Shown: in pieces, positions 9,216-17,726 of the stretch
How positions within the stretch are numbered: position 1 is the first letter of the stretch
Layout of the letters: every line of letters starts with the position of its first letter
Assembly: GCA_024697405.1 (NCBI GenBank)
Contig: JAILFU010000091.1
Coordinates: 1 to 36,193 of the forward strand
From: Prevotella sp.
Lineage (GTDB): Bacteria > Bacteroidota > Bacteroidia > Bacteroidales > Bacteroidaceae
DNA: 36,193 nt
Direction of reading: 5' to 3'
Made by a program: the position numbers and the translations under genes
Notes under the pieces: generated by a model
The model's input: only the letters and a program-made list of their open reading frames with translations
What the model was told of the DNA's origin: nothing
Databases searched by the model: none

Positions 9216-9357
9216 GGGCAACTGCTAAATCATTGTCGATAATACTATATGCAGCAACACTTTTTTTCCGTATTTTCTCCTCCTTTTATTTGCAAACCTC
9301 AGTTTTTCTTTTTATCTTTGCACCACCTTCATTCTGGTAATGACATAGCAGTTGCCC
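9216..9357. repeat. 12-bp inverted repeat enclosing the GH2 operon promoter
   Basis: GGGCAACTGCTA at 9216-9227 is the exact reverse complement of TAGCAGTTGCCC at 9346-9357, 118 bp apart, with the rightward promoter (9289-9320) between them. A third copy of the core, TAGCAGTTG, is at 9111-9119. The rest of the 475-bp divergent gap (8995-9469) shows no gene. Confidence 0.7.
9289..9320 (+). promoter_or_regulatory. Promoter of the GH2-GH26 operon
   Basis: TTTG at 9289-9292, a 20-base spacer and TATCTTTG at 9313-9320. Transcription would start near 9325, leaving a leader of about 145 nt, long for this window and large enough to hold a regulatory structure, although I identify no riboswitch class in it. 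Confidence 0.78.
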
Positions 9358-9469
9358 ATAATAACCATCAGCGATGAAAGAGACTGACATGTTGCTTCCT
9401 GGGCTACGACGGCCAGCCAGAAAAGCTTAGACATAACCGGCAAGATGATTTTAAACAGCAAATAAAAAA

Positions 9470-11917
9470 ATGAGGAAGATTCAAAAGCGTCAATGGATCA
9501 TGCTGTGTGTGATGTGCTTGGTGTGCATCACCGCCAGCGCACAGCGTGTACGTGAGAAGACGAGGCTCGACGAGGGCTGGCGCTTCTCGTTTGGTCATGC
9601 TGCCGACCCGAGGAAGGATTTCGGATGTGGCACGGAGTACTTCAACTATCTGACGAAGGCTAACTCGATACACAACGAGGGCCCCTACGCCATGAAGTTC
9701 GACGACAGCCGGTGGCAGGAGGTGAGCATCCCTCACGACTGGGTTGCAACACTGCCGTTCGCTCCGGGGGCCAGCCACTCGCACGGATACAAGACCGTGG
9801 GCTACAAATATCCGGAGACCAGTGTAGGGTGGTACAGGAAGGTGATTACCATCCCGGCGGCAGACCTTGGCAAACGCATCGCCCTGCAGTTCGACGGCAT
9901 CTTCCGTGACGCCCGCGTCTGGTTCAACGGTTTCTATATGGGTACGGAGCCCAGCGGCTATGCCACGCAGGTGTATGACGTGACGGAGTATGTGAACTAT
10001 GGCGGCGAGAACCTCATCTGCGTACGGGCAGATGCCACGCTCGAAGAGGGCTGGTTCTACGAGGGTGCGGGCATCTACCGCGACGTGTGGCTCCTGAAGT
10101 CGGCTGCTGTCAGCGTGGCTCCCTTCGGCACCTTTGTCCATGCAGACTTAAAAGCGCCATACGACAAGGCCACAGTCACCATAGAGACGGAGGTTCACAA
10201 CCACGCCTTGCAGGCAACGGCCTGCACCGTGGAGCAGCGGCTGCTTGACGCCGACGGCCGCGAGGTGGGCAAGGCCGATGCCGCATCGCTGAAACTCGAG
10301 GCCAAGCAGACATTAAGCTGCAGGCAGACCATGACCCTCAGCAGTCCCCGGTTGTGGAGCACCATCGACCCTTATCTCTACAAGGTAGAGACAACCGTCA
10401 GGGTGGGTGGCCAGGTGACGGATGTATATGAGACGACAACGGGGTTCCGCGACATTGCCTTCGATGCCGAAAGAGGCTTCCTGCTCAACGGCCAGCCGCT
10501 GAAGCTGAAAGGGGTGAACATGCACCAAGACCATGCCGGCGTGGGGGCTGCCATCCCCGATGCCCTGCAGGCCTGGCGCATCAGGCAGCTGAAACAGTTG
10601 GGCTGCAATGCCTACCGTGCCTCCCACAACCCCATGACCCCCGTCCTGCTCGACATCTGCGACCGTGAGGGCATCCTCGTCATAGAAGAGAACCGGCTCG
10701 CCGGCATCAACACCGAGCATCTGAGACTTCTGGAGAGCATGATCCGGCGCGACCGCAACCATCCGAGCATCATCCTCTGGAGCGACGGAAACGAGGAATG
10801 GGGACTGGAAAACACCGTGCAGGGCACCCGTGTTGCCGCTGCCATGCGGGAATACACCCGAAGGCTCGACCCCACACGCCCGTCGACCATGGCTAATGCC
10901 GGCGGCACGCAGCTCGTCAAAGGGCTCGATGTGGTGGGCTTCAACTATATTGTGCAGAACGATGTCGACAACCGCAAGCGGCAGAACCCCGCATGGAAGA
11001 TTGTTGGCACAGAGGAGACCACGGGCTGCGGCACACGCGGCGTGTATTTCAACACCAAGGAACAGCCGGGACACATGGCCAGCATGAACAGGGGCACCGA
11101 GCCGGGCATCCTGAATGTCATCGCGCGCGGCTGGCAGTTCTATGCCGAACGCCCATGGGCAGCAGGACTGTTCTACTGGACGGGGTTCGACTATCGGGGC
11201 GAGCCCAATCCGCTCAGCTATCCTGCCCATGACTCGGAATTCGGCATCCTCGACTACTGCGGATTTCCCAAGGACGAGGCATGGTACCTGCGGTCGTGGT
11301 GGACCGACGAGCCTGTGCTGCACATCTTCCCCCACTGGAACCTGCAAGGCCACGAGGATGAGGAGGTGGAGCTGTGGGCCTACAGCAACTGCGACGAGGT
11401 GGAGCTTTCGGTGAACGGCAAGAAGCTGGGGCGCCAGACGATGCCCAAGAACGGCCACCTCTCGTGGAAGGCCATCTACCAGCCGGGCAAGGTGGTGGCC
11501 ACAGGCTATAAGAACGGCAAACGCATCCTCACGGAAACGATAGAGACCACCAAGCCAGCAGCGAAGACAGCCCTCAAAGCCGACCGCCTGCAGCTCACGG
11601 CCGACGGGCGCGACCTCAGTATCGTCACCATAGAGGTGCAGGATGCCAAAGGCCGCCTCGTGCCCGATGCCTGCCCCATGCTGAACTTCACGCTCGAGGG
11701 CGATGGGCGCATCCTTGGAGCGGGCAATGGCGACCCGGCCTACCTGGGCGAAGACCATCCCAAAGAAAAAGACTGCCACGCCTTTAGCATCCCGGCCTTC
11801 AACGGCCTGGCGCAGGTCATCGTCCAGAGTGCCCGCACGCCGTCTGTCCTCATGCTCCATTGCAGCAGCGAGGGGCTGAAGGAATCCGTTGTGAGCATAA
11901 CGACAGAGCAACCATAA
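9470..11917 (+). CDS. Secreted GH2 family glycosidase
   Basis: An 815-residue GH2 enzyme with a signal peptide ending near TASAQ. The sugar-binding domain includes PHDWVATLPFAPG and VGWYRK, followed by an Ig-like domain, then a TIM barrel with acid/base Glu442 in SDGNEEW and likely nucleophile Glu515 in VGTEETTG. A C-terminal DUF4982-like Ig module (EVELSVNGKKLG) and a final beta domain complete it. It is clearly different from the neighbouring leftward GH2 enzyme: the N-terminal insert around FGHAADPRKDFG and the different Glu contexts place it in another GH2 subgroup. GH2 includes beta-galactosidases, beta-mannosidases and others; in an operon with a GH26 enzyme a beta-mannosidase or beta-galactosidase acting on manno-oligosaccharides is plausible but not shown. 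First gene of a three-gene operon; the next start follows 17 bp after its stop. Confidence 0.92.
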   Translation: MRKIQKRQWIMLCVMCLVCITASAQRVREKTRLDEGWRFSFGHAADPRKDFGCGTEYFNYLTKANSIHNEGPYAMKFDDSRWQEVSIPHDWVATLPFAPGASHSHGYKTVGYKYPETSVGWYRKVITIPAADLGKRIALQFDGIFRDARVWFNGFYMGTEPSGYATQVYDVTEYVNYGGENLICVRADATLEEGWFYEGAGIYRDVWLLKSAAVSVAPFGTFVHADLKAPYDKATVTIETEVHNHALQATACTVEQRLLDADGREVGKADAASLKLEAKQTLSCRQTMTLSSPRLWSTIDPYLYKVETTVRVGGQVTDVYETTTGFRDIAFDAERGFLLNGQPLKLKGVNMHQDHAGVGAAIPDALQAWRIRQLKQLGCNAYRASHNPMTPVLLDICDREGILVIEENRLAGINTEHLRLLESMIRRDRNHPSIILWSDGNEEWGLENTVQGTRVAAAMREYTRRLDPTRPSTMANAGGTQLVKGLDVVGFNYIVQNDVDNRKRQNPAWKIVGTEETTGCGTRGVYFNTKEQPGHMASMNRGTEPGILNVIARGWQFYAERPWAAGLFYWTGFDYRGEPNPLSYPAHDSEFGILDYCGFPKDEAWYLRSWWTDEPVLHIFPHWNLQGHEDEEVELWAYSNCDEVELSVNGKKLGRQTMPKNGHLSWKAIYQPGKVVATGYKNGKRILTETIETTKPAAKTALKADRLQLTADGRDLSIVTIEVQDAKGRLVPDACPMLNFTLEGDGRILGAGNGDPAYLGEDHPKEKDCHAFSIPAFNGLAQVIVQSARTPSVLMLHCSSEGLKESVVSITTEQP

Positions 11918-11934
11918 CAACAGCAGAACGAAGT

Positions 11935-12852
11935 ATGAAGAATCTAAAAACCATTTTTCTGGCGCTGCTGGCTATGCCATTCCTCGCAGCCAGCGCCGCC
12001 GAGACCGTTGTCTGGCAAGGCTCGAAGCAGTTCCTCAGCTGGGGCGACGTGCTCAACATCGAGGGCAGCAAGCTGAGCGCCGCCAAGGCCGACGACGTTC
12101 TACACCTCAGCATTACCGCCGCTGCCGGAGCACAGCTGCAAGTGTCGTGGGGCAACGGCTGGACGAACTTCGACGGGCTGGAGTCGCTCTCCATCAATGG
12201 CGACTACGACATGGTGGTGACCACGCAGGATGCGAGCCGCCTGCGCCAGGGTATCCACATCAAGGGCGTGAACTTCACGCTGACAGCTGTCACGCTCAAG
12301 ACCAACGACGGCAAGTACGAGACACTGGCCGACGATCTCTTTGCCTGGGATGACATGCTGCTTAGCGGCGCTGCACAGGGACAGACCTGTACGGTGAGTC
12401 TGAAGCCCTACGGTGGAGCGGGCTGGTACTGGCAGGAACCCAAGGACCTGAGCGGCTACGGCAGCATCGTCATCGACCTGTTGCAGCCAGCCTCCGAGAC
12501 GATGACTGCGCAACTGTTCTACAACGAGAAGAGCGTGAAGAGCCAGACCATCGCCAAGGGTGCGACGCAGTGCAGAATCACGCTTACAACAGCCCACAGG
12601 AAGACATGCAGCGTGAACATCATCTCAGAGAAGGCGCAGACGGTGGCCATAGGCAGCGTGAACCTCGCCGACAAGCAGGGCAACATCGTGTCGACGACGG
12701 TCAGCCCATTGCCCGCTGCCACCCCGCAGGTCCTCTCCGTGGAATACTACAACACGGCAGGTGTACGCCTCAGCAGGCCGCAACACGGAATGAATATCGT
12801 CAAGACTCATTATCAAGGAGGCCGTACCATTGTCCGGAAAGAAATAAGATGA
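11935..12852 (+). CDS. Secreted all-beta protein, possible carbohydrate binding
   Basis: A 305-residue protein I cannot assign to a named family. The ATG at 11935 opens a signal peptide (MKNLKTIFLALLAMP, cleavage near ASAAE); an upstream frame overlapping the GH2 gene is ignored. Residues ~25-125 and ~130-235 look like two beta-sandwich domains rich in Trp and Tyr (VSWGNGWTNF, GGAGWYWQEP), the kind of module seen in carbohydrate-binding proteins. The last ~35 residues (VEYYNTAGVRLSRP then NIVKT and a basic end) match a C-terminal module common at the ends of secreted Prevotella proteins, perhaps a sorting or anchoring tail. Its stop overlaps the GH26 start (ATGA at 12849-12852), indicating translational coupling. 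Binding of mannan for the GH26 enzyme is an inference from context. Confidence 0.8.
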   Translation: MKNLKTIFLALLAMPFLAASAAETVVWQGSKQFLSWGDVLNIEGSKLSAAKADDVLHLSITAAAGAQLQVSWGNGWTNFDGLESLSINGDYDMVVTTQDASRLRQGIHIKGVNFTLTAVTLKTNDGKYETLADDLFAWDDMLLSGAAQGQTCTVSLKPYGGAGWYWQEPKDLSGYGSIVIDLLQPASETMTAQLFYNEKSVKSQTIAKGATQCRITLTTAHRKTCSVNIISEKAQTVAIGSVNLADKQGNIVSTTVSPLPAATPQVLSVEYYNTAGVRLSRPQHGMNIVKTHYQGGRTIVRKEIR

Positions 12853-13838
12853 AGAAATTGTTTTGTGTCCTGGCGCTGATGGGACTGGTGGTCTCTGTCG
12901 GTGCACAAATAGACGAGCATCCTGTTGACCCCGATGCCAACGACGAGACTCGTGAACTGTACCGCTATCTGCGTGATGAAGTATGGGGGAAGAAAGTGCT
13001 GTCGGGCTGTCAGGCTGAATGGAACTACAACACCAACGATGCCGAGCGCATCAAAGAGGCCTGCGGCAAGTACCCGAAGGTGAACGTGTTCGACTTCCAG
13101 CACTTCGACCAGTCGTGGATCAACTACCGCACCACCACCGCCAAGCGATGGCACGACGCTGGCGGCATCGTCGCCTTCATGTGGCACATACACATGCCGC
13201 TCAACGCCTTTGCCGAGCAGAAGAGCGACTGGGAGGGCTTCTACATTCACGGTGATAAGCCGTGCCACATCCTGCCCTCACGGTGCGCCACAGAAGGAAC
13301 GCTGGAGAACCGCATCTTCCGCCGCAAGCTGGATGGCGTGGCCAGCCTGCTGCGCTATTACCAGAGTCAGGGGATACCCATCATCTGGCGCCCCCTGCAC
13401 GAGGCGTCGGGACGCTGGTTCTGGTGGGGAGCAGAGGACGGTGCGGCCTACAAGAAGCTCTACATCTATATGTTCGACTACTTCCGCGAGGCGGGCATCC
13501 ACAATCTGCTGTGGGTGTGGACTTCGGAGCTGAACGATGACGACTGGTACCCCGGCGACGAGTACGTGGACATCGTGGCTCGCGACGGCTATCCGCAGAA
13601 CAACACCACCCACCAGTCGCAGGCCGCCGACTTCCTCAAGCTGCGCAAGGCCCACCCCAACAAGATGACCGCCATGCCTGAGTGCAACAGCGTCCCCTCA
13701 TGGGAGAACATGCAGCGCGACGGAGCGCTCTGGCTGATGGTGGCTCCATGGTGTGGCGGCGGTGCCTTCGACCACGGCAACACCGCTGACTTCTGGCGTC
13801 AGTTCCTTGGAAAAGAGAATGTAATAGCAAGAGAATAA
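12849..13838 (+). CDS. GH26 family endo-beta-mannanase-like enzyme
   Basis: A 329-residue secreted enzyme (signal peptide ending near SVGAQ). GH26 hallmarks are clear: WRPLHEASGRWFWWG with acid/base Glu185, and a second Glu278 in MPECNSVPS at the nucleophile position; VFDFQHF and AFMWHIHMP form early barrel strands. GH26 enzymes of this type cleave internal beta-1,4-mannosidic links in mannan, glucomannan or galactomannan; some family members act on other beta-glucans. The length is that of a bare catalytic domain, with substrate binding perhaps supplied by the co-translated upstream protein. The 4-bp overlap with the previous gene and the lack of an own promoter place it last in the operon. 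Confidence 0.92.
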   Translation: MKKLFCVLALMGLVVSVGAQIDEHPVDPDANDETRELYRYLRDEVWGKKVLSGCQAEWNYNTNDAERIKEACGKYPKVNVFDFQHFDQSWINYRTTTAKRWHDAGGIVAFMWHIHMPLNAFAEQKSDWEGFYIHGDKPCHILPSRCATEGTLENRIFRRKLDGVASLLRYYQSQGIPIIWRPLHEASGRWFWWGAEDGAAYKKLYIYMFDYFREAGIHNLLWVWTSELNDDDWYPGDEYVDIVARDGYPQNNTTHQSQAADFLKLRKAHPNKMTAMPECNSVPSWENMQRDGALWLMVAPWCGGGAFDHGNTADFWRQFLGKENVIARE

Positions 13839-13842
13839 GGGG

Positions 13843-13868
13843 GACGTGCATCAAGGCACGCCGTCTTT
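13843..13868 (+). terminator. Weak candidate terminator after the GH26 gene
   Basis: CGTGC-ATCAAG-GCACG (13845-13860) forms a 5-bp hairpin followed by a short T-rich stretch. It lies between converging genes. The stem is short, so this is tentative. Confidence 0.3.
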
Positions 13869-13921
13869 CGAGGAGAAGAAGAAAGGGATTGCCCCCTTCG
13901 TCCTGCGAAAAGCATTCCCCC

Positions 13922-16540
13922 CTAGAACGTCATGCGAATCATGAAGCGGATGCCCCACTTGTGGGCGGTGGGCAGGTGGTTGTAGTTCAGGCGGCGTATG
14001 TACTCCACGTGGACAATCTTGAAGATGTTGTGGATGCCGGCCGACACCTCCCAGTAGGGCTCTTTGCGGTCGAGGATGTAGGCACCTTCAGGGAAATACA
14101 TCAGCTCGGGGTCTCCAGCGTTCTGTGCCAGCGTGGGGTTGTTCTTGTCGGTGAGGTCGCCCCAGAGGCACTTCACGGTGAGCCACTCACGCCACTTCAG
14201 TTTGCGGAGCAGAGGGATGCGGTTGAATATCTTGCCGTTGAGATCCCAGAGGAGCATGGCCGAGGCATAGCGGTCGCTGAGGAACTCCATGTTGTTGATG
14301 AGCGTGAAGGTGTAGTCCTGCATGATGTAGGAGAGGTTGGTCTCGGGCATGATGAGCAGGGGGAAGGGCACCTTGTTCCACTGAATGCTGCCCTTGGCGA
14401 GGAAGTCGAGCTTTCCCCAGGATTTCAGCCAGAAGCGCTTGTAGATGCTAGCCTCGGAAAGGTTGAAGGTGTAGTCGCCGCCCAAGAAATCTTTCAGGCC
14501 GAGGGTATGGCTGACCGTAAAGACAGGAGCGTCGAGGTTGATGGGGCGGCGCCGCTGCTTGGTGTTGATGAAGGTCTCGCCGGGGGCAAAGCGCAGCTCG
14601 CCGCGCAGCTCGGTGGTGCGAAGGGACTTCGACGGTGTCGCGACAGCAGCAGCAGAAACGGAGGGGTTGCTCCAGTTGGTCCATGTGGTGCGGTCGGCAC
14701 TTTGCGAGAGTGGGATGAAGAACAGCTGCTCGGCACCTTTGTTTTCTTCTCGTTTCAGCGACACAGTGGTGCGGAAGCCCCAGTCTTCCTCGCGTTCGAA
14801 GGTGAGCGACTGGCGGTTGTAGAACATCATCTTGTCTATCTTGGCCCACTTCAGGGCGGTGAAGACATTATCCTTGTCGGTGCGCATGAACTTGTCGCTG
14901 GGCGACATCACGTCGTAGGTGGAGCTGAGGGTCAGCGTACGCTTGGGGAACTCACGCGGCAGGTATTCCTTTTTGTTGAACGAATAGATGAGGTCGGCCT
15001 TATAGTAGGTCTTCTTCGAGTCCATGCCACGGGCGATGTAGCCTGCGGCAAAGAAGTTCGAGTCGAGGTTGGCGGTGGTCTGGGCAGAGAGGCGGAAGCG
15101 GTAGCCGTCCACCTGGTTGCGGGTAATCATGGTGTTGATGGGGCCGATGTCCACCTTTGAGGGGACCTTGGGGGTGCCGGTCTCGACGAAGTTCTCGATG
15201 AAGGCCTTGGCCACGAAGATGATATAGTTGAAGCCCTTAATCTGCTCCATGCCGTGGACGAAGGCATCCATCGAACTCTCGCTCTTCGTCAGTTCCACCT
15301 GCCGGTACTGCGCCCAGAAGTCGTCGTTCTGCATCATGGCATTCACGTCCTTCACCTCTTTCTTCTTTCCCTTGAAGAGCTGGCGGGGCAGCTCGTCGAA
15401 GGCATAGTCGGTGAGGCGGGTATTGCGTATGACGGCAAACGACTGGAGGAAGGACATCGCCCTCAGCTCGGTGAACATGTCGTCGACCGAGAGCACCCAT
15501 TCGCCGGTGGGCAGCTGGCGAAACTCCTGAGTGACCTGCATGTTCTCGACGAAGTTCACGTCGCTGCGCTTGGGGATGGTCATCTCGCAGCGCTTCACCT
15601 GATAGCTGCTGTCGGCCAGGATGTAGAGCTGTCCGCGGAAGCCGAAGTCCTGCTGGTTGTTGGGCAGGAAGTTCAGGTGGAAGCAGAGGTCATGGTCTAC
15701 ATAGATGGTATCCTCAATGTAGTAGCGGTAGAAGGCGATGGCATCGTCGCCGATGGGCGAGGTGAAGGGGAACTGCAGCAGGCGTATCTGGTCGTCGTAG
15801 ATATTGATATCGGTGAAGATATCTTTCATCAGCGTGGAAAGGATATCACCCGTCTGGAAGAGCTCGTTGATGCCGCTGCTGTTCATGCCTTTGACGATGG
15901 TCTTCTCGTCGTGGGGCGACTTACGGTAGATTTTCTGCGAGACAGTCTCGTCGACGCTGACAGGAAGGATGAGCTTGTTGTTGTAGGGGCAGGGTTCCAC
16001 CTGGTTGATGAGCCACTGCTTCTTGCCGAACTTAGTGGAGTCGAGGAAGGAGGGGGTGATGTCGTTCAGGGCCAGAGTCAGCTTCTGGTACTTGTGGTAT
16101 TGGTAGTAGTCGTGGTTGGAGAGGTCGGTGCGCTTCTTGGCGGCCACCACCTTGCGCATCAGCTCCACGGCGGGATTGTTCTTACGGCTGTATCGGCTGC
16201 GCTTGTGCTTCACCACCACCTCGCCCAGCACCTTGGTGTCGGGCTTGAGCTTCACACGCAGATAGTGGGGAGTCTGGCGGTCGACGACAATGGTCTGCGG
16301 CTGATAGCCCACGGCAGAGATGGTCAGCGGCCAACTCTCGTGGCGCTCGATGCTGAAATAGCCGTCGACCTTCGAGGCTACGGCCACGCCGTGACCACGA
16401 TAGATGCAGCTGGCCATGGGGATGCTGTCGCCCGTCACGGCGTCGAGCACATGGCCGGTGATGGTCTGCGCCCCTGCGGGGCTAAATGATAACTGACAAA
16501 TGATAAATGATAAACTTATCGCGAATTGTCTTAGACTCAT
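13922..16540 (-). CDS. DUF5686 outer-membrane protein with carboxypeptidase-D-like plug
   Basis: An 872-residue protein: signal peptide (cleavage near PAGAQ), a CarboxypepD_reg-like beta-sandwich at ~26-110 (ITGHVLDAVTGDSIPMAS, DGYFSIERH, ISAVGYQPQTIVV), then the long DUF5686 region, rich in alternating polar/hydrophobic strands and ending in a C-terminal Phe (RMTF), as expected of an outer-membrane beta-barrel. No TonB box is evident. The family is widespread in Bacteroidetes and functionally unassigned, although the plug domain is shared with SusC-like receptors. It follows the CDP-alcohol phosphotransferase gene with a 41-bp gap on the same strand, so the two are probably one operon concerned with the envelope. 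Confidence 0.87.
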   Translation of the reverse strand: MSLRQFAISLSFIICQLSFSPAGAQTITGHVLDAVTGDSIPMASCIYRGHGVAVASKVDGYFSIERHESWPLTISAVGYQPQTIVVDRQTPHYLRVKLKPDTKVLGEVVVKHKRSRYSRKNNPAVELMRKVVAAKKRTDLSNHDYYQYHKYQKLTLALNDITPSFLDSTKFGKKQWLINQVEPCPYNNKLILPVSVDETVSQKIYRKSPHDEKTIVKGMNSSGINELFQTGDILSTLMKDIFTDINIYDDQIRLLQFPFTSPIGDDAIAFYRYYIEDTIYVDHDLCFHLNFLPNNQQDFGFRGQLYILADSSYQVKRCEMTIPKRSDVNFVENMQVTQEFRQLPTGEWVLSVDDMFTELRAMSFLQSFAVIRNTRLTDYAFDELPRQLFKGKKKEVKDVNAMMQNDDFWAQYRQVELTKSESSMDAFVHGMEQIKGFNYIIFVAKAFIENFVETGTPKVPSKVDIGPINTMITRNQVDGYRFRLSAQTTANLDSNFFAAGYIARGMDSKKTYYKADLIYSFNKKEYLPREFPKRTLTLSSTYDVMSPSDKFMRTDKDNVFTALKWAKIDKMMFYNRQSLTFEREEDWGFRTTVSLKREENKGAEQLFFIPLSQSADRTTWTNWSNPSVSAAAVATPSKSLRTTELRGELRFAPGETFINTKQRRRPINLDAPVFTVSHTLGLKDFLGGDYTFNLSEASIYKRFWLKSWGKLDFLAKGSIQWNKVPFPLLIMPETNLSYIMQDYTFTLINNMEFLSDRYASAMLLWDLNGKIFNRIPLLRKLKWREWLTVKCLWGDLTDKNNPTLAQNAGDPELMYFPEGAYILDRKEPYWEVSAGIHNIFKIVHVEYIRRLNYNHLPTAHKWGIRFMIRMTF

Positions 16541-16581
16541 TGCTCAAATCTTAGATGACTACTAATCTCGATTTCCAAAGC

Positions 16582-17547
16582 TTAAACCACAAATTCCTTA
16601 CACATCTTCTCATGTCGCCAGTGCATATAATAGTACAGGGCGGCAAGCACGGTAATCTCGAAGAGGGGATAAACCCAGGGCACATCGCATAGACAGCTGA
16701 TGAACATGACTATGGCACGGGTGTTGTGGGTCAGGGTGTTGGTCATCCACATCAGGGGCAGGCTCTTGCTGCGGAAGTCTTCGCGGAAGTCGGCAGGCAT
16801 GTCGGCGGCACTGGGCCATTTGGCCTTCACCTGGCGGAAGAACCGCTGGAACTCCGGGGTATTCTTCTCCTGTTTCCGGCACCAGCCAATGTAGAAGTGG
16901 TGGAATAGATAATCCCAGAACTGGTCGCCCACCCCCACGGTGAAGGGTCCCCACTTTCGCTTGGGCATGCTGTCGAGCAGACGCTGCTCCTGTTCTGTGC
17001 TGTTCAGCTCGCTGCCTTCCTCGCCCTTAATAAAATAGAGGTGTATCTGGCGATAGTAGTCGGCCAGCTGGCATTGGCGGGCGTGCCAGTAGAAACCAGC
17101 GAAGCCACAGAGCAGGAATCCCCAAAACGTCCAGTTCACACTGCCATCGGTGAAGGGGAGGGGCTGCGGCCAGAGGCGCAGGGCAATGCCCAGATAGCAG
17201 AAGAAGAACCACACGTCGCTGGCCAGGCCGTCGAGCATGCGGCCGATGGCGGTCTTGTGGTTGGTGAGACGAGCCATCTGCCCGTCGGTGCTGTCGCAGA
17301 AGTTGGCCAGCATGAGCAGGACGACGCCTGCCACGTTCCACCACAGCTCGGTGTGGTAGAAGCAGAAGCCGGCACCTGCGCCCAGAAACATGCTGAGGAT
17401 GGTGACAAAGTTGGGCGTGACACCTATCTTAATCCACATCAGCGCAAAGACGAGGCCGATGGGGCGGGTAAAATAGATGTCGAGTGTCTCTTCAGTATCG
17501 TTCGACTTGAACGATTCGTGTAGTAGCTGTTTAAAACTCTTTTCCAT
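16582..17547 (-). CDS. CDP-alcohol phosphotransferase family membrane protein
   Basis: A 321-residue protein with several membrane segments. It carries the family motif starting DSTDGQMAR: Asp85, Asp88, Gly89, Ala92, Arg93, Gly102 and Asp106 all fit D-x2-D-G-x2-A-R-x8-G-x3-D-x3-D, but the fourth Asp position is Ser110, with Asp111 next to it. The family transfers a phospho-alcohol from a CDP-activated donor to a second alcohol in the inner membrane, for example making phosphatidylinositol phosphate or phosphatidylglycerol phosphate. A soluble-looking insert (~175-250) separates the motif half from further membrane segments. The substrate is unknown. The divergent neighbour is a cytidylyltransferase, which could supply a CDP-linked donor. 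It has a ~90-nt leader with three hairpins. Confidence 0.88.
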   Translation of the reverse strand: MEKSFKQLLHESFKSNDTEETLDIYFTRPIGLVFALMWIKIGVTPNFVTILSMFLGAGAGFCFYHTELWWNVAGVVLLMLANFCDSTDGQMARLTNHKTAIGRMLDGLASDVWFFFCYLGIALRLWPQPLPFTDGSVNWTFWGFLLCGFAGFYWHARQCQLADYYRQIHLYFIKGEEGSELNSTEQEQRLLDSMPKRKWGPFTVGVGDQFWDYLFHHFYIGWCRKQEKNTPEFQRFFRQVKAKWPSAADMPADFREDFRSKSLPLMWMTNTLTHNTRAIVMFISCLCDVPWVYPLFEITVLAALYYYMHWRHEKMCKEFVV

Positions 17548-17590
17548 GACTTACCGTTTAGTGCAAGGACGATGCAAGCCGAATGCAACA

Positions 17591-17651
17591 GGGGCTAGCC
17601 CCAATTGCCGAGGCAACATCCGTTCCCGCAGGCTTTCAGCCTGCAAAGATA
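17591..17651 (-). promoter_or_regulatory. -7 box and hairpin-rich leader of the phosphotransferase gene
   Basis: The minus strand has TATCTTTG at 17651-17644; only a weak CTG is found in the -33 region. The leader holds three inverted repeats in a row: GCAGGCT/AGCCTGC (17628-17644, 3-nt loop), TTGCC/GGCAA (17605-17616) and the perfect palindrome GGGGCTAGCCCC (17591-17602). The first overlaps the -7 box, so only part of it would be in the RNA if transcription starts near 17640. Confidence 0.55.
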
Positions 17652-17690
17652 AGCATTTTATGTGAGAAAGCAGCTTTTTTTGAACCCATA

Positions 17691-17722
17691 TTTGTTTTTT
17701 TTAGAAAAAAGTAGTAACTTTG
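17691..17722 (+). promoter_or_regulatory. Promoter of the cytidylyltransferase gene
   Basis: TTTG at 17691-17694, a 20-base spacer and TAACTTTG at 17715-17722. The ATG at 17727 is only 4 nt after the box, so the transcript is predicted to be leaderless or nearly so; a second in-frame ATG at 17733 would give a leader of a few bases. Confidence 0.78.
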
Positions 17723-17726
17723 CCCC

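Noticed and set aside
6538..13838. Complete polysaccharide utilisation locus
   Set aside because: No SusC/SusD-like pair, sigma/anti-sigma pair or hybrid sensor is present; only the hydrolases and one unassigned secreted protein.
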